A stretch of 64,000 nucleotides of DNA from Pseudomonadota bacterium. GTDB taxonomy: Bacteria > Desulfobacterota > Desulfobacteria > Desulfobacterales > Desulfolunaceae. The position numbers were made by a program, and so were the translations under genes. The notes under the pieces are model-generated. The model worked only from the letters and a program-made list of their open reading frames with translations, was not told the origin of the DNA and made no database searches. Of this stretch, positions 1 to 7,782 are shown piece by piece. Each line of letters starts with the position of its first letter. The first letter of the stretch is position 1. Where the stretch lies: assembly GCA_018818835.1 (NCBI GenBank), contig JAHIRD010000106.1, positions 1 to 64,000 on the forward strand. The letters run 5' to 3'.

Positions 1-315
1 AGATTTGAACGTGAGATTCTAATTTTTTATTTTTTTAATATATCACGATTGTTGAAAAATGCGAATCGTCATTATTTCAAATGACACATATTCTTTCAAG
101 CCAGAATCATTAAGGATTGACATGGATGAGCCTTCGATATTATTGTTATAGAATCTTTTTGGTGCCCGAATGGAAACAATCGTTTTCGCAATAATATTAC
201 ATGTTCTATCTTTTGACTGGTGAATCAGGCCCATATGCCCTGCCAACAGCCATTTTTTTGATTTAAAGGCAGAACGATGTTTTTGTTTGGGAAACAGGTT
301 TTGCGATATTAACAC
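1..315. other. AT-rich leader region without a convincing gene
   Basis: No gene is supported here. A 90-codon open frame exists on the minus strand (43-315), but it has no recognisable domain and no clear ribosome binding site, and it is entered head-to-head from the 5'-nucleotidase side. I treat it as chance or as a lineage-specific unknown. The stretch probably holds the promoter of the downstream lipoprotein gene, although no clear -35/-10 pair was found. Confidence 0.3.
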
Positions 316-330
316 ATGGGGGTAAACTCG

Positions 331-2376
331 ATGAAAAAATGCGTTTTGCTAAGTGCTACCTTGTTCGTACTGATTCTTTTCATGTCTGCCTGTTCACCCA
401 CGGAAGATCCGGTCATTTCAGATGAACCTGCTGTTATCCCGGTTCTTGAAACGGGCCAAACCGCATCATTTACCCTGATTCAGACCACGGATGTCCATCA
501 CCATGTCGTGGGGACCGGCCCTTCTGCTACCTATGGCAAAGAAACGGACAGCACCATGGGTGGTTATTCACGCATTGCACGTAAGATCGCCCAGATCAAA
601 GCCATCCAGGGTGCCCAGGGCATTCCCACGGTTCTGGTGGATTCAGGGGACTTTTTTATGGGAACAGTTTACGACATGTCTCTGGGCGCAAGTCCGGCGG
701 CACTGGCATTTTTTGAAAATATGGGATATGACGCAATCACTATTGGAAACCATGAGCTGGATTACGGTCCAGGGCCCCTTGGTGGTTTTTTCTATCTGGC
801 CATTGGTGATTATCCCGGTGTCTCGAAATTTAACGTTCCTGTCGTTGCCTCAAATATGGTCACAGATAGTGCTCCGGGAACAGGGGATGACTATCTTGAG
901 GGCCTTAAGGCCGCCGGTGTTATCAAGGATTCTCTGATGTTGACCCTGGCCAATGGTGTTAAGGTTGGGATACTGGGTTTTCTGGGTAAAAAGGCTGAAA
1001 GTGACGCTCCCCTTGCAAGTCCTTTGACCTTTATCAATGATATGACAGATGGGGATGAAATCGCTGCCATCCAGGCCAAGGTCGATGCCCTGGAGGCTGA
1101 CGGGGCCCATGTGGTGATTGCCCTGTCACATTCAGGAATCACGGACCCCAACGGGACACCGGGCGGAGACGATATCGACCTTGCCGATAATGTGACCGGC
1201 ATTGATATCATTGCCTCGGGCCATGACCATGAGATGACAGATGATGTGGTTCTTGAAAACGGAACCCGGATCATATGCGCAGGACGCTATGGTGAAAATC
1301 TGGCCCAACTGGACGTGACCGTGACCATCGGCACAGGGGTGGACACTGCTGTGCTGACCAACCACACCATCGACAGCAACCTGGTTGAGTATGGTTCGAT
1401 CAAGGTTTTTTTGGTTGGCGCTTTGGACTCTGGGATCAACGAAGCCCTGGCTGCAAACGGTCTGCCGGAAGTCAACGACATTGTGGCTGGTACCAATTCC
1501 GACAATATGGGTATGCCTGATATGGTCGAAGAAACCGGCATCGGGAACCTTGCTGCGGATTCTTTACGTTATACATTGGGTGGAGCTGAAGGTAATCCTT
1601 CGTTGGGTATCGTGGCCAATGGTCTGATCCGAAACGGCTATGCTTATGGACAGGAAATCAGTTTTGCAGATCTTTACAATACCCTTCCCCTTGGAATGAC
1701 ACTGGACCCTGTAAATCAGACGATTCCGGGATATCCTTTGCTCATGGTTTACGTTGATGCAACCAGTATCGTTAGTTTGTGTAATCTGGCGTCCTTGACC
1801 ATCGCGGCGAATAACGATGCATTTATGACAGCACTGTTGAACAGCGGTGTTCCTGCCTATATTCAAAAATATTATCTGCTGAAAAATCTTAAATCGGATT
1901 ATTATCTGAATATGTCAGGGATTCGTTACTCTTATGCTGCAGATTATTCAGTGGCTGCGGGCTCGATTGCCTTGTATGGTCCCACAGATTTTTCATGCCA
2001 GAGTGCAGCTCCAATTCCCCTTGCTGGGATCGGTGCAAGTTATATCCCCTGTGTGTTTGATCTTTATATGGCCAAGATGTTTTTGGATCCGACGATGCAG
2101 GGTCTTTTAACAGCCGCTGGATTGAGTATCAATCCCATGGTCATGGGAGGGGGCGGACTGGAAGCATTGAGTGAGGCCAATATCATGTCCGCGCGACTTG
2201 ACAGGGATGCCGAGACAGATGGCGTTCAGGAAGTCAAGGAATGGATGGCTCTTCTCCAGTATGTGACCAACCCCACAGCCTCAGCTGGATTGAACAGCCT
2301 TATTCTCGATGCGTATTACGGAACAACGGCCCTTGAAAGCGGCAATGCCAGCCGTGTGAATGAGCCCGCCCCCTAA
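331..2376 (+). CDS. Lipoprotein 5'-nucleotidase / metallophosphoesterase
   Basis: This is a UshA/5'-nucleotidase-family enzyme expected to release phosphate from nucleotides outside the inner membrane. The N-terminus is a lipoprotein signal with lipobox FMSAC, so it should be lipid-anchored. Metallophosphoesterase metal-ligand motifs are visible in order: DVHHH (about residue 54), SGD (105-107), GNHE (139-142), a SHSG histidine and GHDH (297-300). The C-terminal half carries the 5'-nucleotidase substrate domain (NGLIRNGY region). The start at 331 (MKKCVLL) is preferred over an in-frame ATG 15 bp upstream, because it begins a proper signal peptide and follows a GGGGG tract. The gene stands alone and is followed by a strong terminator. 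The exact substrate cannot be read from sequence. Confidence 0.85.
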   Translation: MKKCVLLSATLFVLILFMSACSPTEDPVISDEPAVIPVLETGQTASFTLIQTTDVHHHVVGTGPSATYGKETDSTMGGYSRIARKIAQIKAIQGAQGIPTVLVDSGDFFMGTVYDMSLGASPAALAFFENMGYDAITIGNHELDYGPGPLGGFFYLAIGDYPGVSKFNVPVVASNMVTDSAPGTGDDYLEGLKAAGVIKDSLMLTLANGVKVGILGFLGKKAESDAPLASPLTFINDMTDGDEIAAIQAKVDALEADGAHVVIALSHSGITDPNGTPGGDDIDLADNVTGIDIIASGHDHEMTDDVVLENGTRIICAGRYGENLAQLDVTVTIGTGVDTAVLTNHTIDSNLVEYGSIKVFLVGALDSGINEALAANGLPEVNDIVAGTNSDNMGMPDMVEETGIGNLAADSLRYTLGGAEGNPSLGIVANGLIRNGYAYGQEISFADLYNTLPLGMTLDPVNQTIPGYPLLMVYVDATSIVSLCNLASLTIAANNDAFMTALLNSGVPAYIQKYYLLKNLKSDYYLNMSGIRYSYAADYSVAAGSIALYGPTDFSCQSAAPIPLAGIGASYIPCVFDLYMAKMFLDPTMQGLLTAAGLSINPMVMGGGGLEALSEANIMSARLDRDAETDGVQEVKEWMALLQYVTNPTASAGLNSLILDAYYGTTALESGNASRVNEPAP

Positions 2377-2400
2377 GATCGCTAATAATGGACCAAGCAA

Positions 2401-2439
2401 AAGAGCCTTGCCGGGAATCCGGCAAGGCTCTTTTTTTTA
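2401..2439 (+). terminator. Rho-independent terminator of the 5'-nucleotidase gene
   Basis: A perfect 14-bp stem (2401-2414 with 2419-2432) closes a GAAT loop and runs into an uninterrupted T tract. It lies 25 bp past the stop codon. Confidence 0.9.
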
Positions 2440-2449
2440 TTTTTTCTTC

Positions 2450-2550
2450 ACCACCCGTTCTCGGGGCTCACTGAATGACACAATGAGCACTGCGCGGCAA
2501 ATCCACAACCAAAAAGCCTCGTCTCTCACGGAGGTACTAAGAGCACGGAG
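2450..2550 (+). repeat. Left 101-bp inverted repeat
   Basis: Begins ACCACCCGTTC and ends AGAGCACGGAG. It contains the block CCTCGTCTCTCACGGAGG, which is identical in the right copy. The right copy is at 4241-4341 in reverse orientation. The 'CTCACGGAGGCACAAAGAACACGGAG' style resembles intergenic repeats known to me from several environmental bacteria. Confidence 0.85.
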
Positions 2551-2640
2551 AATGGCTAAACGCTTTTTTTGTGATCTTTTTGGCATTGTTTGACTATAGG
2601 GGGGATATTTGTTATGGGTTTGGGTCATCATTGATGCTAT

Positions 2641-2656
2641 TGAGTAAATATACTCA
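2641..2656. promoter_or_regulatory. Palindrome upstream of the ATPase gene
   Basis: TGAGTA-AATA-TACTCA is a perfect 6-bp inverted repeat 54 bp before the ATPase start, with a further TGAGTA half-site at 2662. It could be an operator. No regulator gene is adjacent. Confidence 0.35.
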
Positions 2657-2672
2657 GCCATTGAGTAATTTT

Positions 2673-2696
2673 CATTGCATTGGAAATTATGCAATG
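2673..2696. promoter_or_regulatory. Perfect 8-bp inverted repeat just before the ATPase start
   Basis: CATTGCAT and ATGCAATG are separated by 8 bp and end 13 bp before the ATG at 2710, in the space where a ribosome binding site would lie. No Shine-Dalgarno sequence is evident. It is a candidate operator or translation-control hairpin. Confidence 0.4.
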
Positions 2697-2709
2697 ATAT
2701 AAAAAGTAT

Positions 2710-3900
2710 ATGAACTATCAACGACCGTTAAAAACAACACTTTCAACCATCTTTTCCCGCCCGACACCTGTCATTCATGTTTTGATTGGTCCCCGCCAAG
2801 TGGGTAAGACAACCATTGCCCGCCAGATCGAGCAGACCATCGGTATCCCGACGATTTATGCGTCTGCGGATAGTCCTGTTCAGCTTGATTCAGCATGGAT
2901 TGAAACCCATTGGCGACGTGCTGTTTCCGAGGGGACGGCTCATGGAACACCGATTCTTTTGATCCTTGACGAGCTTCAGAAAGTAAAAGGATGGAGTGAA
3001 ACCCTGAAAGGTCTGTGGGACAATCGTTCAACCGGACCTGAAATCCGTGTTCTGATTCTTGGCTCTTCATCCCTCATGATGCAGGAAGGATTGACCGAAA
3101 GCCTTACCGGACGTTTTTATTTACATCGTTGCACACACTGGGGGTATGCGGAGTGCCACACGGCTTTTGGCTGGAATCTGCAACAATGGATTTATTTCGG
3201 CGGATATCCCGGAGCCGTTGCATTCATCGATGATGAGATATCCTGGAAACGCTATATTACCGATTCCCTTATCGAGACTGTTTTGGCCCGTGATGTTCTC
3301 CAGATGAGCAAGGTCGCCAAACCTGTGCTTCTCCGTCATCTCTTTGCTCTCGCAGCGACCTTGCCTGCCCAGTGCGTATCTTACACTAAAATGCTCGGTC
3401 AACTCCATGATGCCGGAAACACAACCACCTTGGCCCACTATCTTAAACTGTTTGAAGCAGCATTTCTGGCCAGCGGTATAGAACTTTTTTCTCGGGGCGT
3501 CCAACGCAAACGTGGCAGCAGCCCCAAACTGATACTCTGGAACAATGCCCTTGTGAATGCCCTTTCAACCCGATCTTTCGTCGATTCAATCAACGATACA
3601 ATCTGGTGGGGGCGTCTTGTGGAAAATGCCGTCGGGGCCCATCTTTGTAATAATCTAAATTCTGTCGAATATTCTGTGACCTATTGGCGTCATGGCGATT
3701 ACGAAGTCGATTTCGTGATTGAACAAGGGCGTAAGGTCTGGGCCATTGAAGTCAAAAGCGGCAGGAGCGGAAAGACAACGGGCTTAAGCCGGTTCCGGGA
3801 ACGTTATCCCGAGGCTGACGCTCTTCTGGTTGGAGCCCAGGGAATACCCCTGGAGGATTTTTTCAGTAAGGATGTAAAGGGTTGGCTTACCGACAACTGA
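2710..3900 (+). CDS. AAA+ ATPase with C-terminal DUF4143 domain
   Basis: A 396-aa P-loop ATPase. The Walker A motif GPRQVGKT is at residues 27-34 and Walker B ILDE is around 85-88, followed by the ELQKVKGW stretch typical of the ATP-binding DUF4143 family. The C-terminal part has VENAVGAHL and then YEVDFVI and AIEVKSG, a PD-(D/E)XK nuclease-like signature seen at the end of many DUF4143 proteins. The cellular function of this family is not established. The gene is alone between 101-bp inverted repeats, has palindromes just upstream and no recognisable ribosome binding site. Its length is normal for the family and no frameshift is seen. Confidence 0.85.
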   Translation: MNYQRPLKTTLSTIFSRPTPVIHVLIGPRQVGKTTIARQIEQTIGIPTIYASADSPVQLDSAWIETHWRRAVSEGTAHGTPILLILDELQKVKGWSETLKGLWDNRSTGPEIRVLILGSSSLMMQEGLTESLTGRFYLHRCTHWGYAECHTAFGWNLQQWIYFGGYPGAVAFIDDEISWKRYITDSLIETVLARDVLQMSKVAKPVLLRHLFALAATLPAQCVSYTKMLGQLHDAGNTTTLAHYLKLFEAAFLASGIELFSRGVQRKRGSSPKLILWNNALVNALSTRSFVDSINDTIWWGRLVENAVGAHLCNNLNSVEYSVTYWRHGDYEVDFVIEQGRKVWAIEVKSGRSGKTTGLSRFRERYPEADALLVGAQGIPLEDFFSKDVKGWLTDN

Positions 3901-4240
3901 AGGGTGGTGGATAGAAAAGTTAAAAACAAATTTACCAAGAGCATGAAGTTCATGAAGAAGAGAATACAGCTCCAGCCTAAACTTCATGCCCTTCATGGTG
4001 AAAAAAAAGTTAAGCTTCCAGGCTTTGCCTGGAAACGAAATAAAAAAACGGTTTAACCACGAAGACACGAAGAGCACGAAGAAGGGCAAAAGGTTATCCC
4101 TGCCGGGGGCCAACCCCAGCCTTCGCTGGGGCAGGCTCTTTTAAAAAGGTTGCCAAACATGCATTTTGGGATGCACATACATTTTTCTCACAGAGGCAGA
4201 CAACAAAGAAAAAACTATTATTTACTTGTTTTTAGTCCTC
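3901..4240. repeat. Non-coding tail of the unit with iterated CACGAAG motifs
   Basis: No gene is supported in this stretch. At 4055-4084 the motif ACCACGAAG-ACACGAAG-AGCACGAAG is iterated, with a decayed version at 3934-3960 (CATGAAG units). A perfect 8-bp hairpin (TTCCAGGC-TTT-GCCTGGAA) lies at 4016-4034. This is the style of intergenic repeat that accumulates around small accessory genes in many environmental genomes. Confidence 0.6.
4099..4142 (+). terminator. Possible terminator downstream of the ATPase gene
   Basis: The hairpin CCCCAGC-CTTC-GCTGGGG (4114-4131), extended by CCTG/CAGG, is followed by CTCTTTT. It is plausible as an intrinsic terminator for plus-strand transcription. The T tract is short. 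Confidence 0.4.
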
Positions 4241-4341
4241 CTCCGTGTTCTTTGTGCCTCCGTGAGAGACGAGGTTTTTTGGTTGTGGCTTTGCCGCGTT
4301 GTGCTCTTTGTGTCCTTCAGTGAACTATGCGAACGGGTGGT
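4241..4341 (-). repeat. Right 101-bp inverted repeat
   Basis: Reverse-oriented partner of 2450-2550, of identical length. The outer end (CACCCGTT side) and the central CTCTCACGGAGG block are the best conserved parts. It ends 19 bp from the ahbD stop codon. Confidence 0.85.
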
Positions 4342-4360
4342 TTAAAAAAACCGGAGGCAA

Positions 4361-5458
4361 TTAGCCCATCGAGTGGGGCACATAGGTACACAAGGGCTCT
4401 TCAGCCATAAAGTCGCCTGTGGCCTCAAAGGCTCTGGCCCTGCATCCGCCGCAAACTTTTTTGTATTCACAGGGGCCGCATTTTCCGTCCAGAAGATCGT
4501 AGTTGCGCAAGGTAAGAAACTTTTCAGAGTTTTTCCAGATCTCGTCAAAGGGCTGTTTGGTGACATTGCCGCAGTCGGTATGCAGGTAGCCGCAGGGTTG
4601 AACCACACCGGTGTGGGAGATGAAACAAAAGCCGATACCGCCCAGGCATCCCCGGGTGACTGCATCCAGGCCGTGGGTGTCAAAGCTGATTTTTTTGCCT
4701 TCTTCCTTGGCTCTCTGGCGCAGGATTCGGTAATAGTGGGGGGCACAAGTGGCCTTGAGCTGGAGCGATGTTTTTTCCCGTTGGTCGTAAAACCAGTTGA
4801 GGGTCTTTTCATACTCCTTGGCTGTGATTTCCTGGTCGAGCATGTATTTGCCACGACCCGTGGGGACCAGGAGGAAAATGTGATGGGCCACAGCCCCCAT
4901 GTTCTCTGCAGTTTCAAGAATCTTCGGGATCTGATCCAGGTTGGCCTTGGTAATGGTGGTGTTGATCTGGAATTCGAGGCCCACTGCTTTGGCATGGCCA
5001 ATACCTTCCATGGCTCCGTCAAAGGCCCCGTCCACACCGCGGAATTGGTCATGAAACGTCTTGTCTGCACCGTCCAGACTGACACTGATCCGCTTGATTC
5101 CTGAATCCACCATTTTTTGTGCGTTATCACGGGTGACAAGGGTTCCGTTCACTGCCATGACCATGCGCAAGCCTTTTTGGGTGCCATAGGTGGCAATCTC
5201 GAAGATATCCGGGCGCATCAAGGGCTCGCCACCAGTGAGGATGATAATGGGATTTCCCACCTTGGTAATCTGGTCCAGAAGAGTAAAGGCAGCCTGGGTA
5301 TCCAGTTCACCCTCGTAGGGCCCGTTGTCTGCGGCAGCCCTGCAATGAACACAGGAGAGATTACAACTCCGGGTTGTTTCCCAGGCCACAAGACGAAGGG
5401 TGTCATGGCTCGCATTGTTTCCGGGATGGCCATGGCCTTTTGTATGGGGGTGATTCAT
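4361..5458 (-). CDS. ahbD: Radical SAM heme b synthase AhbD
   Basis: AhbD is the last enzyme of the siroheme-dependent heme pathway. It oxidatively decarboxylates the propionate side chains of Fe-coproporphyrin III to the vinyl groups of heme b. The 365-aa product has the radical SAM cluster motif CNLSCVHC (C32, C36, C39) inside the context AWETTRSC, the GGEPL SAM-binding motif, and a Cys-rich C-terminal auxiliary-cluster region (CGPC, CGGC, PLC). The ATG at 5458 is preferred over one 6 bp upstream because AAGGGA sits 6 nt before it. It is the third gene of a minus-strand cluster after ahbC and hemB, separated from hemB by 98 bp that hold a 9-bp tandem array. The assignment as AhbD rather than another SPASM-type protein rests on sequence style plus neighbours. 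Confidence 0.88.
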   Translation of the reverse strand: MNHPHTKGHGHPGNNASHDTLRLVAWETTRSCNLSCVHCRAAADNGPYEGELDTQAAFTLLDQITKVGNPIIILTGGEPLMRPDIFEIATYGTQKGLRMVMAVNGTLVTRDNAQKMVDSGIKRISVSLDGADKTFHDQFRGVDGAFDGAMEGIGHAKAVGLEFQINTTITKANLDQIPKILETAENMGAVAHHIFLLVPTGRGKYMLDQEITAKEYEKTLNWFYDQREKTSLQLKATCAPHYYRILRQRAKEEGKKISFDTHGLDAVTRGCLGGIGFCFISHTGVVQPCGYLHTDCGNVTKQPFDEIWKNSEKFLTLRNYDLLDGKCGPCEYKKVCGGCRARAFEATGDFMAEEPLCTYVPHSMG

Positions 5459-5485
5459 TGTCATTCCCTTTTTTTGGTAATTCCT

Positions 5486-5548
5486 GATGGACTTAGTGGA
5501 CCTGGTGGACTTAGTGGACTAAGTGGACGGGGTGGACTAAGTGGACTG
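5486..5548. repeat. Seven-unit 9-bp tandem repeat (GTGGACT family)
   Basis: Seven contiguous 9-bp units share the core TGGAC: gatggactt, agtggacct, ggtggactt, agtggacta, agtggacgg, ggtggacta, agtggactg. The array fills the gap between ahbD and hemB. Related 9-bp-period arrays occur at 42521-42556 (opposite orientation) and 48831-48857. Confidence 0.9.
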
Positions 5549-5556
5549 TCAGGGTA

Positions 5557-6531
5557 TCAGGTGTTCAGCAGTCTGGCTGCATCAAGGGCGGAGTAGGTCA
5601 GGATCATGTCCGCACCGGCCCGTTTGATGGAGGTCAGGGTTTCCATCATCACCTTGGTGCCGTCGATCCAGCCCATTTTCTCCGCCGCCTTGATCATGGC
5701 ATACTCACCACTCACACTGTAAGCTGCAATGGGCAGATCAATTTCATCCTTGAGCCGGCAGATAATGTCCAGATAGGAAAGGGCCGGTTTCACCATGATG
5801 ATGTCAGCCCCTTCTTCCACATCCATGGTGGCTTCCCGAATTGCTTCCAGGGCATTGCCAGGGTCCATCTGATAGGTTCTCCTATCACCGAATTTGGGGG
5901 CTGAATTGGCAGCCGACCTGAAGGGACCGTAAAAAGCCGAGCAATATTTGACCGCATAACTCATGATGGGTACCTGGGAAAAGCCATTATCATCGAGGCC
6001 TTCGCGGATTTCAGCCACTCTTCCGTCCATCATATCCGAGGGGGCCACCATGTCGGCACCGGCCCTGGCATGGGATATGGCGATCCTGGCAAGGAGATCA
6101 AGGCTTGAGTCATTGTCGATGATGTTTTTTTCAACCATACCGCAGTGTCCGTGATCCGTGTACTGGCAGAGGCAGACATCGGTGAGAACCGCCAGGTCAG
6201 GCAAGGCATTTTTAAGCTCTTTGACCGCCCTCTGGACCACACCGTTCTGGGCATAGGCTTGTGTCCCCAGGGCATCTTTACTGTCAGGGATACCGAAGAT
6301 CATCACAGCGGGGATTCCAAGATCATAGGCCTCACGGGCTGTTTTCTTGAGATTGTCCATGGACAGTTGGAAGTGGCCCGGCATGGATTCAATGGGGTTT
6401 TTCACGTTTTTCCCATTGATGGTGAACAGGGGAAGAATCAGATCATTGACGGTCAGGGTGGTTTCACAGATCATTTTTCGAAAAGCGTTGTTGGCCCTTA
6501 ATCGCCGGGCTCTGTATTCGGGGAAGAGCAT
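5557..6531 (-). CDS. hemB: Delta-aminolevulinic acid dehydratase (porphobilinogen synthase)
   Basis: Condenses two 5-aminolevulinate molecules to porphobilinogen, the common precursor of siroheme and heme. The 324-aa product has the normal HemB length. The Schiff-base lysines are visible in AVKYCSAF (K195) and MVKPALSYLD (K248). The Cys-type metal site DVCLCQYTDHGHC provides C120, C122 and C130, indicating a zinc-binding form. The start at 6531 follows AAAGGAG at ideal spacing; a longer frame from 6567 overlaps the end of ahbC and adds 12 residues not typical of HemB. It lies between ahbC and ahbD, which makes a dedicated heme operon. Confidence 0.95.
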   Translation of the reverse strand: MLFPEYRARRLRANNAFRKMICETTLTVNDLILPLFTINGKNVKNPIESMPGHFQLSMDNLKKTAREAYDLGIPAVMIFGIPDSKDALGTQAYAQNGVVQRAVKELKNALPDLAVLTDVCLCQYTDHGHCGMVEKNIIDNDSSLDLLARIAISHARAGADMVAPSDMMDGRVAEIREGLDDNGFSQVPIMSYAVKYCSAFYGPFRSAANSAPKFGDRRTYQMDPGNALEAIREATMDVEEGADIIMVKPALSYLDIICRLKDEIDLPIAAYSVSGEYAMIKAAEKMGWIDGTKVMMETLTSIKRAGADMILTYSALDAARLLNT

Positions 6532-6566
6532 GGTGTCTCCTTTGTCTTTGATGATGAAACGACCCA

Positions 6567-7751
6567 TCAGGGTTTGGCAATTTCTTCGTCGGTCAGATAG
6601 CAGGCCGGATCTTCGGCCCAGACATCGTCTGTTAATGCTTCGGCCCTGACCCTGAAGTTACCTGCGCATATATCCAGCCAGCGGCATTGGGCGCATCGTC
6701 CTCCCACATGTTTCTTTTTTTCTTTCAGTTGGAGCAGGAGATGGTCTTCGGGTTCTGTCCAGATTTTTGAAAAGGGCCGTGTCCGGACATTGCCGAAACT
6801 CTTGTGTCGCCAGAACTGGTCTGCATGGACATCGCCGTTCCAGCTCACACAGCCGATCCCGTGGCCGGAACTGTTGCCTTCGTTCATCTGAAGCAGTTCA
6901 AGGACCTCCTTGGCACGGGCCGGATCTTCCTTGAGAAGACGCAGGTAGACCAGGGGGCCGTCAGCGTGGTTGTCCACGGTCAGCACCTCTTTGGCCTTTC
7001 CCAGGTCGTGCAGTCTCCGGGTTTCATCCATGATCATATTCACCACCTGGCGTGTCCGTTCGTGGGACAGGTCTTCCTTGACCAGCTTGGAACCCCGGCC
7101 CGCATACACGAGATGGTAAAAGCAGACCCTGGGAATGTCCATGTCTTCAAGAAGGTTGAATACGGACGGAATGTCTTCCACGTTGATCTGGTTCATGGTG
7201 AAACGTAAGCCCACTTTGATTCCGGCCGCCTGGCAGTTCCGGATTCCTTCCATGGAGGATTTGTAGGCGCCTTTCATGCCGCGGAAACGGTCATGGATGT
7301 CCTCCATACCGTCAAGACTGATTCCCACATAAGAAAGACCGATCTCCTTGAGTGTCCTGGCCATCTGGGCTGTAATCAGGGTTCCGTTTGTTGAAATCAC
7401 AGCACGCATGCCCTTGGACACGGCATACTCTGCAAGTTCGGGCAAATCTTCCCTCATCAGGGGTTCACCCCCTGAAAATAGAATCACTGGAGAGCCAAAG
7501 GCGGCAAGATCATCGATCAGGGCCTTGCCTTCCTGTGTGCTCAACTCATCTGAGTCTGCCACGCTTCGGGCATGGGCATAGCAGTGAATACATTTCAGAT
7601 TGCAGCGCCGGGTCATGTTCCAGACCACGACGGGCTTCTTGTCCATGGAGAATTGAAGCAGGTGTGAGGGCAGTTTTCCCGAATGACGTCCGTATCGTAA
7701 AGCGTCGGACGGTTCAACCGTCCCACAGTATAGTTTAGATATTCCAATCAT
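6567..7751 (-). CDS. ahbC: Radical SAM 12,18-didecarboxysiroheme deacetylase AhbC
   Basis: AhbC removes the acetate side chains of 12,18-didecarboxysiroheme to give Fe-coproporphyrin III, the substrate of AhbD. The 394-aa protein starts MIGISKLYC, a hallmark I associate with AhbC. It carries the radical SAM motif CNLKCIHC (C50, C54, C57), GGEPL, and a C-terminal Cys-rich segment (CAQC...C...C) for an auxiliary 4Fe-4S cluster. It is read before hemB and ahbD on the minus strand, 31 bp after the ClpX-like gene. AhbA/AhbB and the siroheme-forming enzymes are not in this window. Confidence 0.92.
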   Translation of the reverse strand: MIGISKLYCGTVEPSDALRYGRHSGKLPSHLLQFSMDKKPVVVWNMTRRCNLKCIHCYAHARSVADSDELSTQEGKALIDDLAAFGSPVILFSGGEPLMREDLPELAEYAVSKGMRAVISTNGTLITAQMARTLKEIGLSYVGISLDGMEDIHDRFRGMKGAYKSSMEGIRNCQAAGIKVGLRFTMNQINVEDIPSVFNLLEDMDIPRVCFYHLVYAGRGSKLVKEDLSHERTRQVVNMIMDETRRLHDLGKAKEVLTVDNHADGPLVYLRLLKEDPARAKEVLELLQMNEGNSSGHGIGCVSWNGDVHADQFWRHKSFGNVRTRPFSKIWTEPEDHLLLQLKEKKKHVGGRCAQCRWLDICAGNFRVRAEALTDDVWAEDPACYLTDEEIAKP

Positions 7752-7782
7752 AGCTCGTTTTCGTCTCTTTATATCTTAAAGG

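Larger units (their letters stand above)
2450..4341. mobile_element. Inverted-repeat-bounded unit carrying a DUF4143 ATPase gene
   Basis: Two 101-bp sequences at 2450-2550 and 4241-4341 are inverted copies of each other; about 86 of 101 positions match by eye. They enclose a single complete gene (2710-3900) and a non-coding tail with further short repeats. No transposase gene is present and no target-site duplication could be seen outside the repeats. The unit resembles a non-autonomous mobile or repeat-mobilised cassette, but the mobility itself is inference. It sits between the 5'-nucleotidase terminator and the 3' end of ahbD, so its insertion would not break either gene. Confidence 0.45.

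Noticed and set aside
43-315. 90-codon frame on the minus strand at the window start
   Set aside because: No ribosome binding site, no domain and composition like the surrounding AT-rich leader; not enough support for a gene.
2440-4350. Target-site duplication around the inverted-repeat unit
   Set aside because: The flanks are T-rich on one side and A-rich on the other; no convincing duplicated bases could be seen.
4373-5104. Long plus-strand frame opposite ahbD
   Set aside because: Shadow of the radical SAM gene; no recognisable protein features.
5486-5548. CRISPR array
   Set aside because: Units of 9 bp without spacers and no cas genes in the window; it is a simple tandem repeat.
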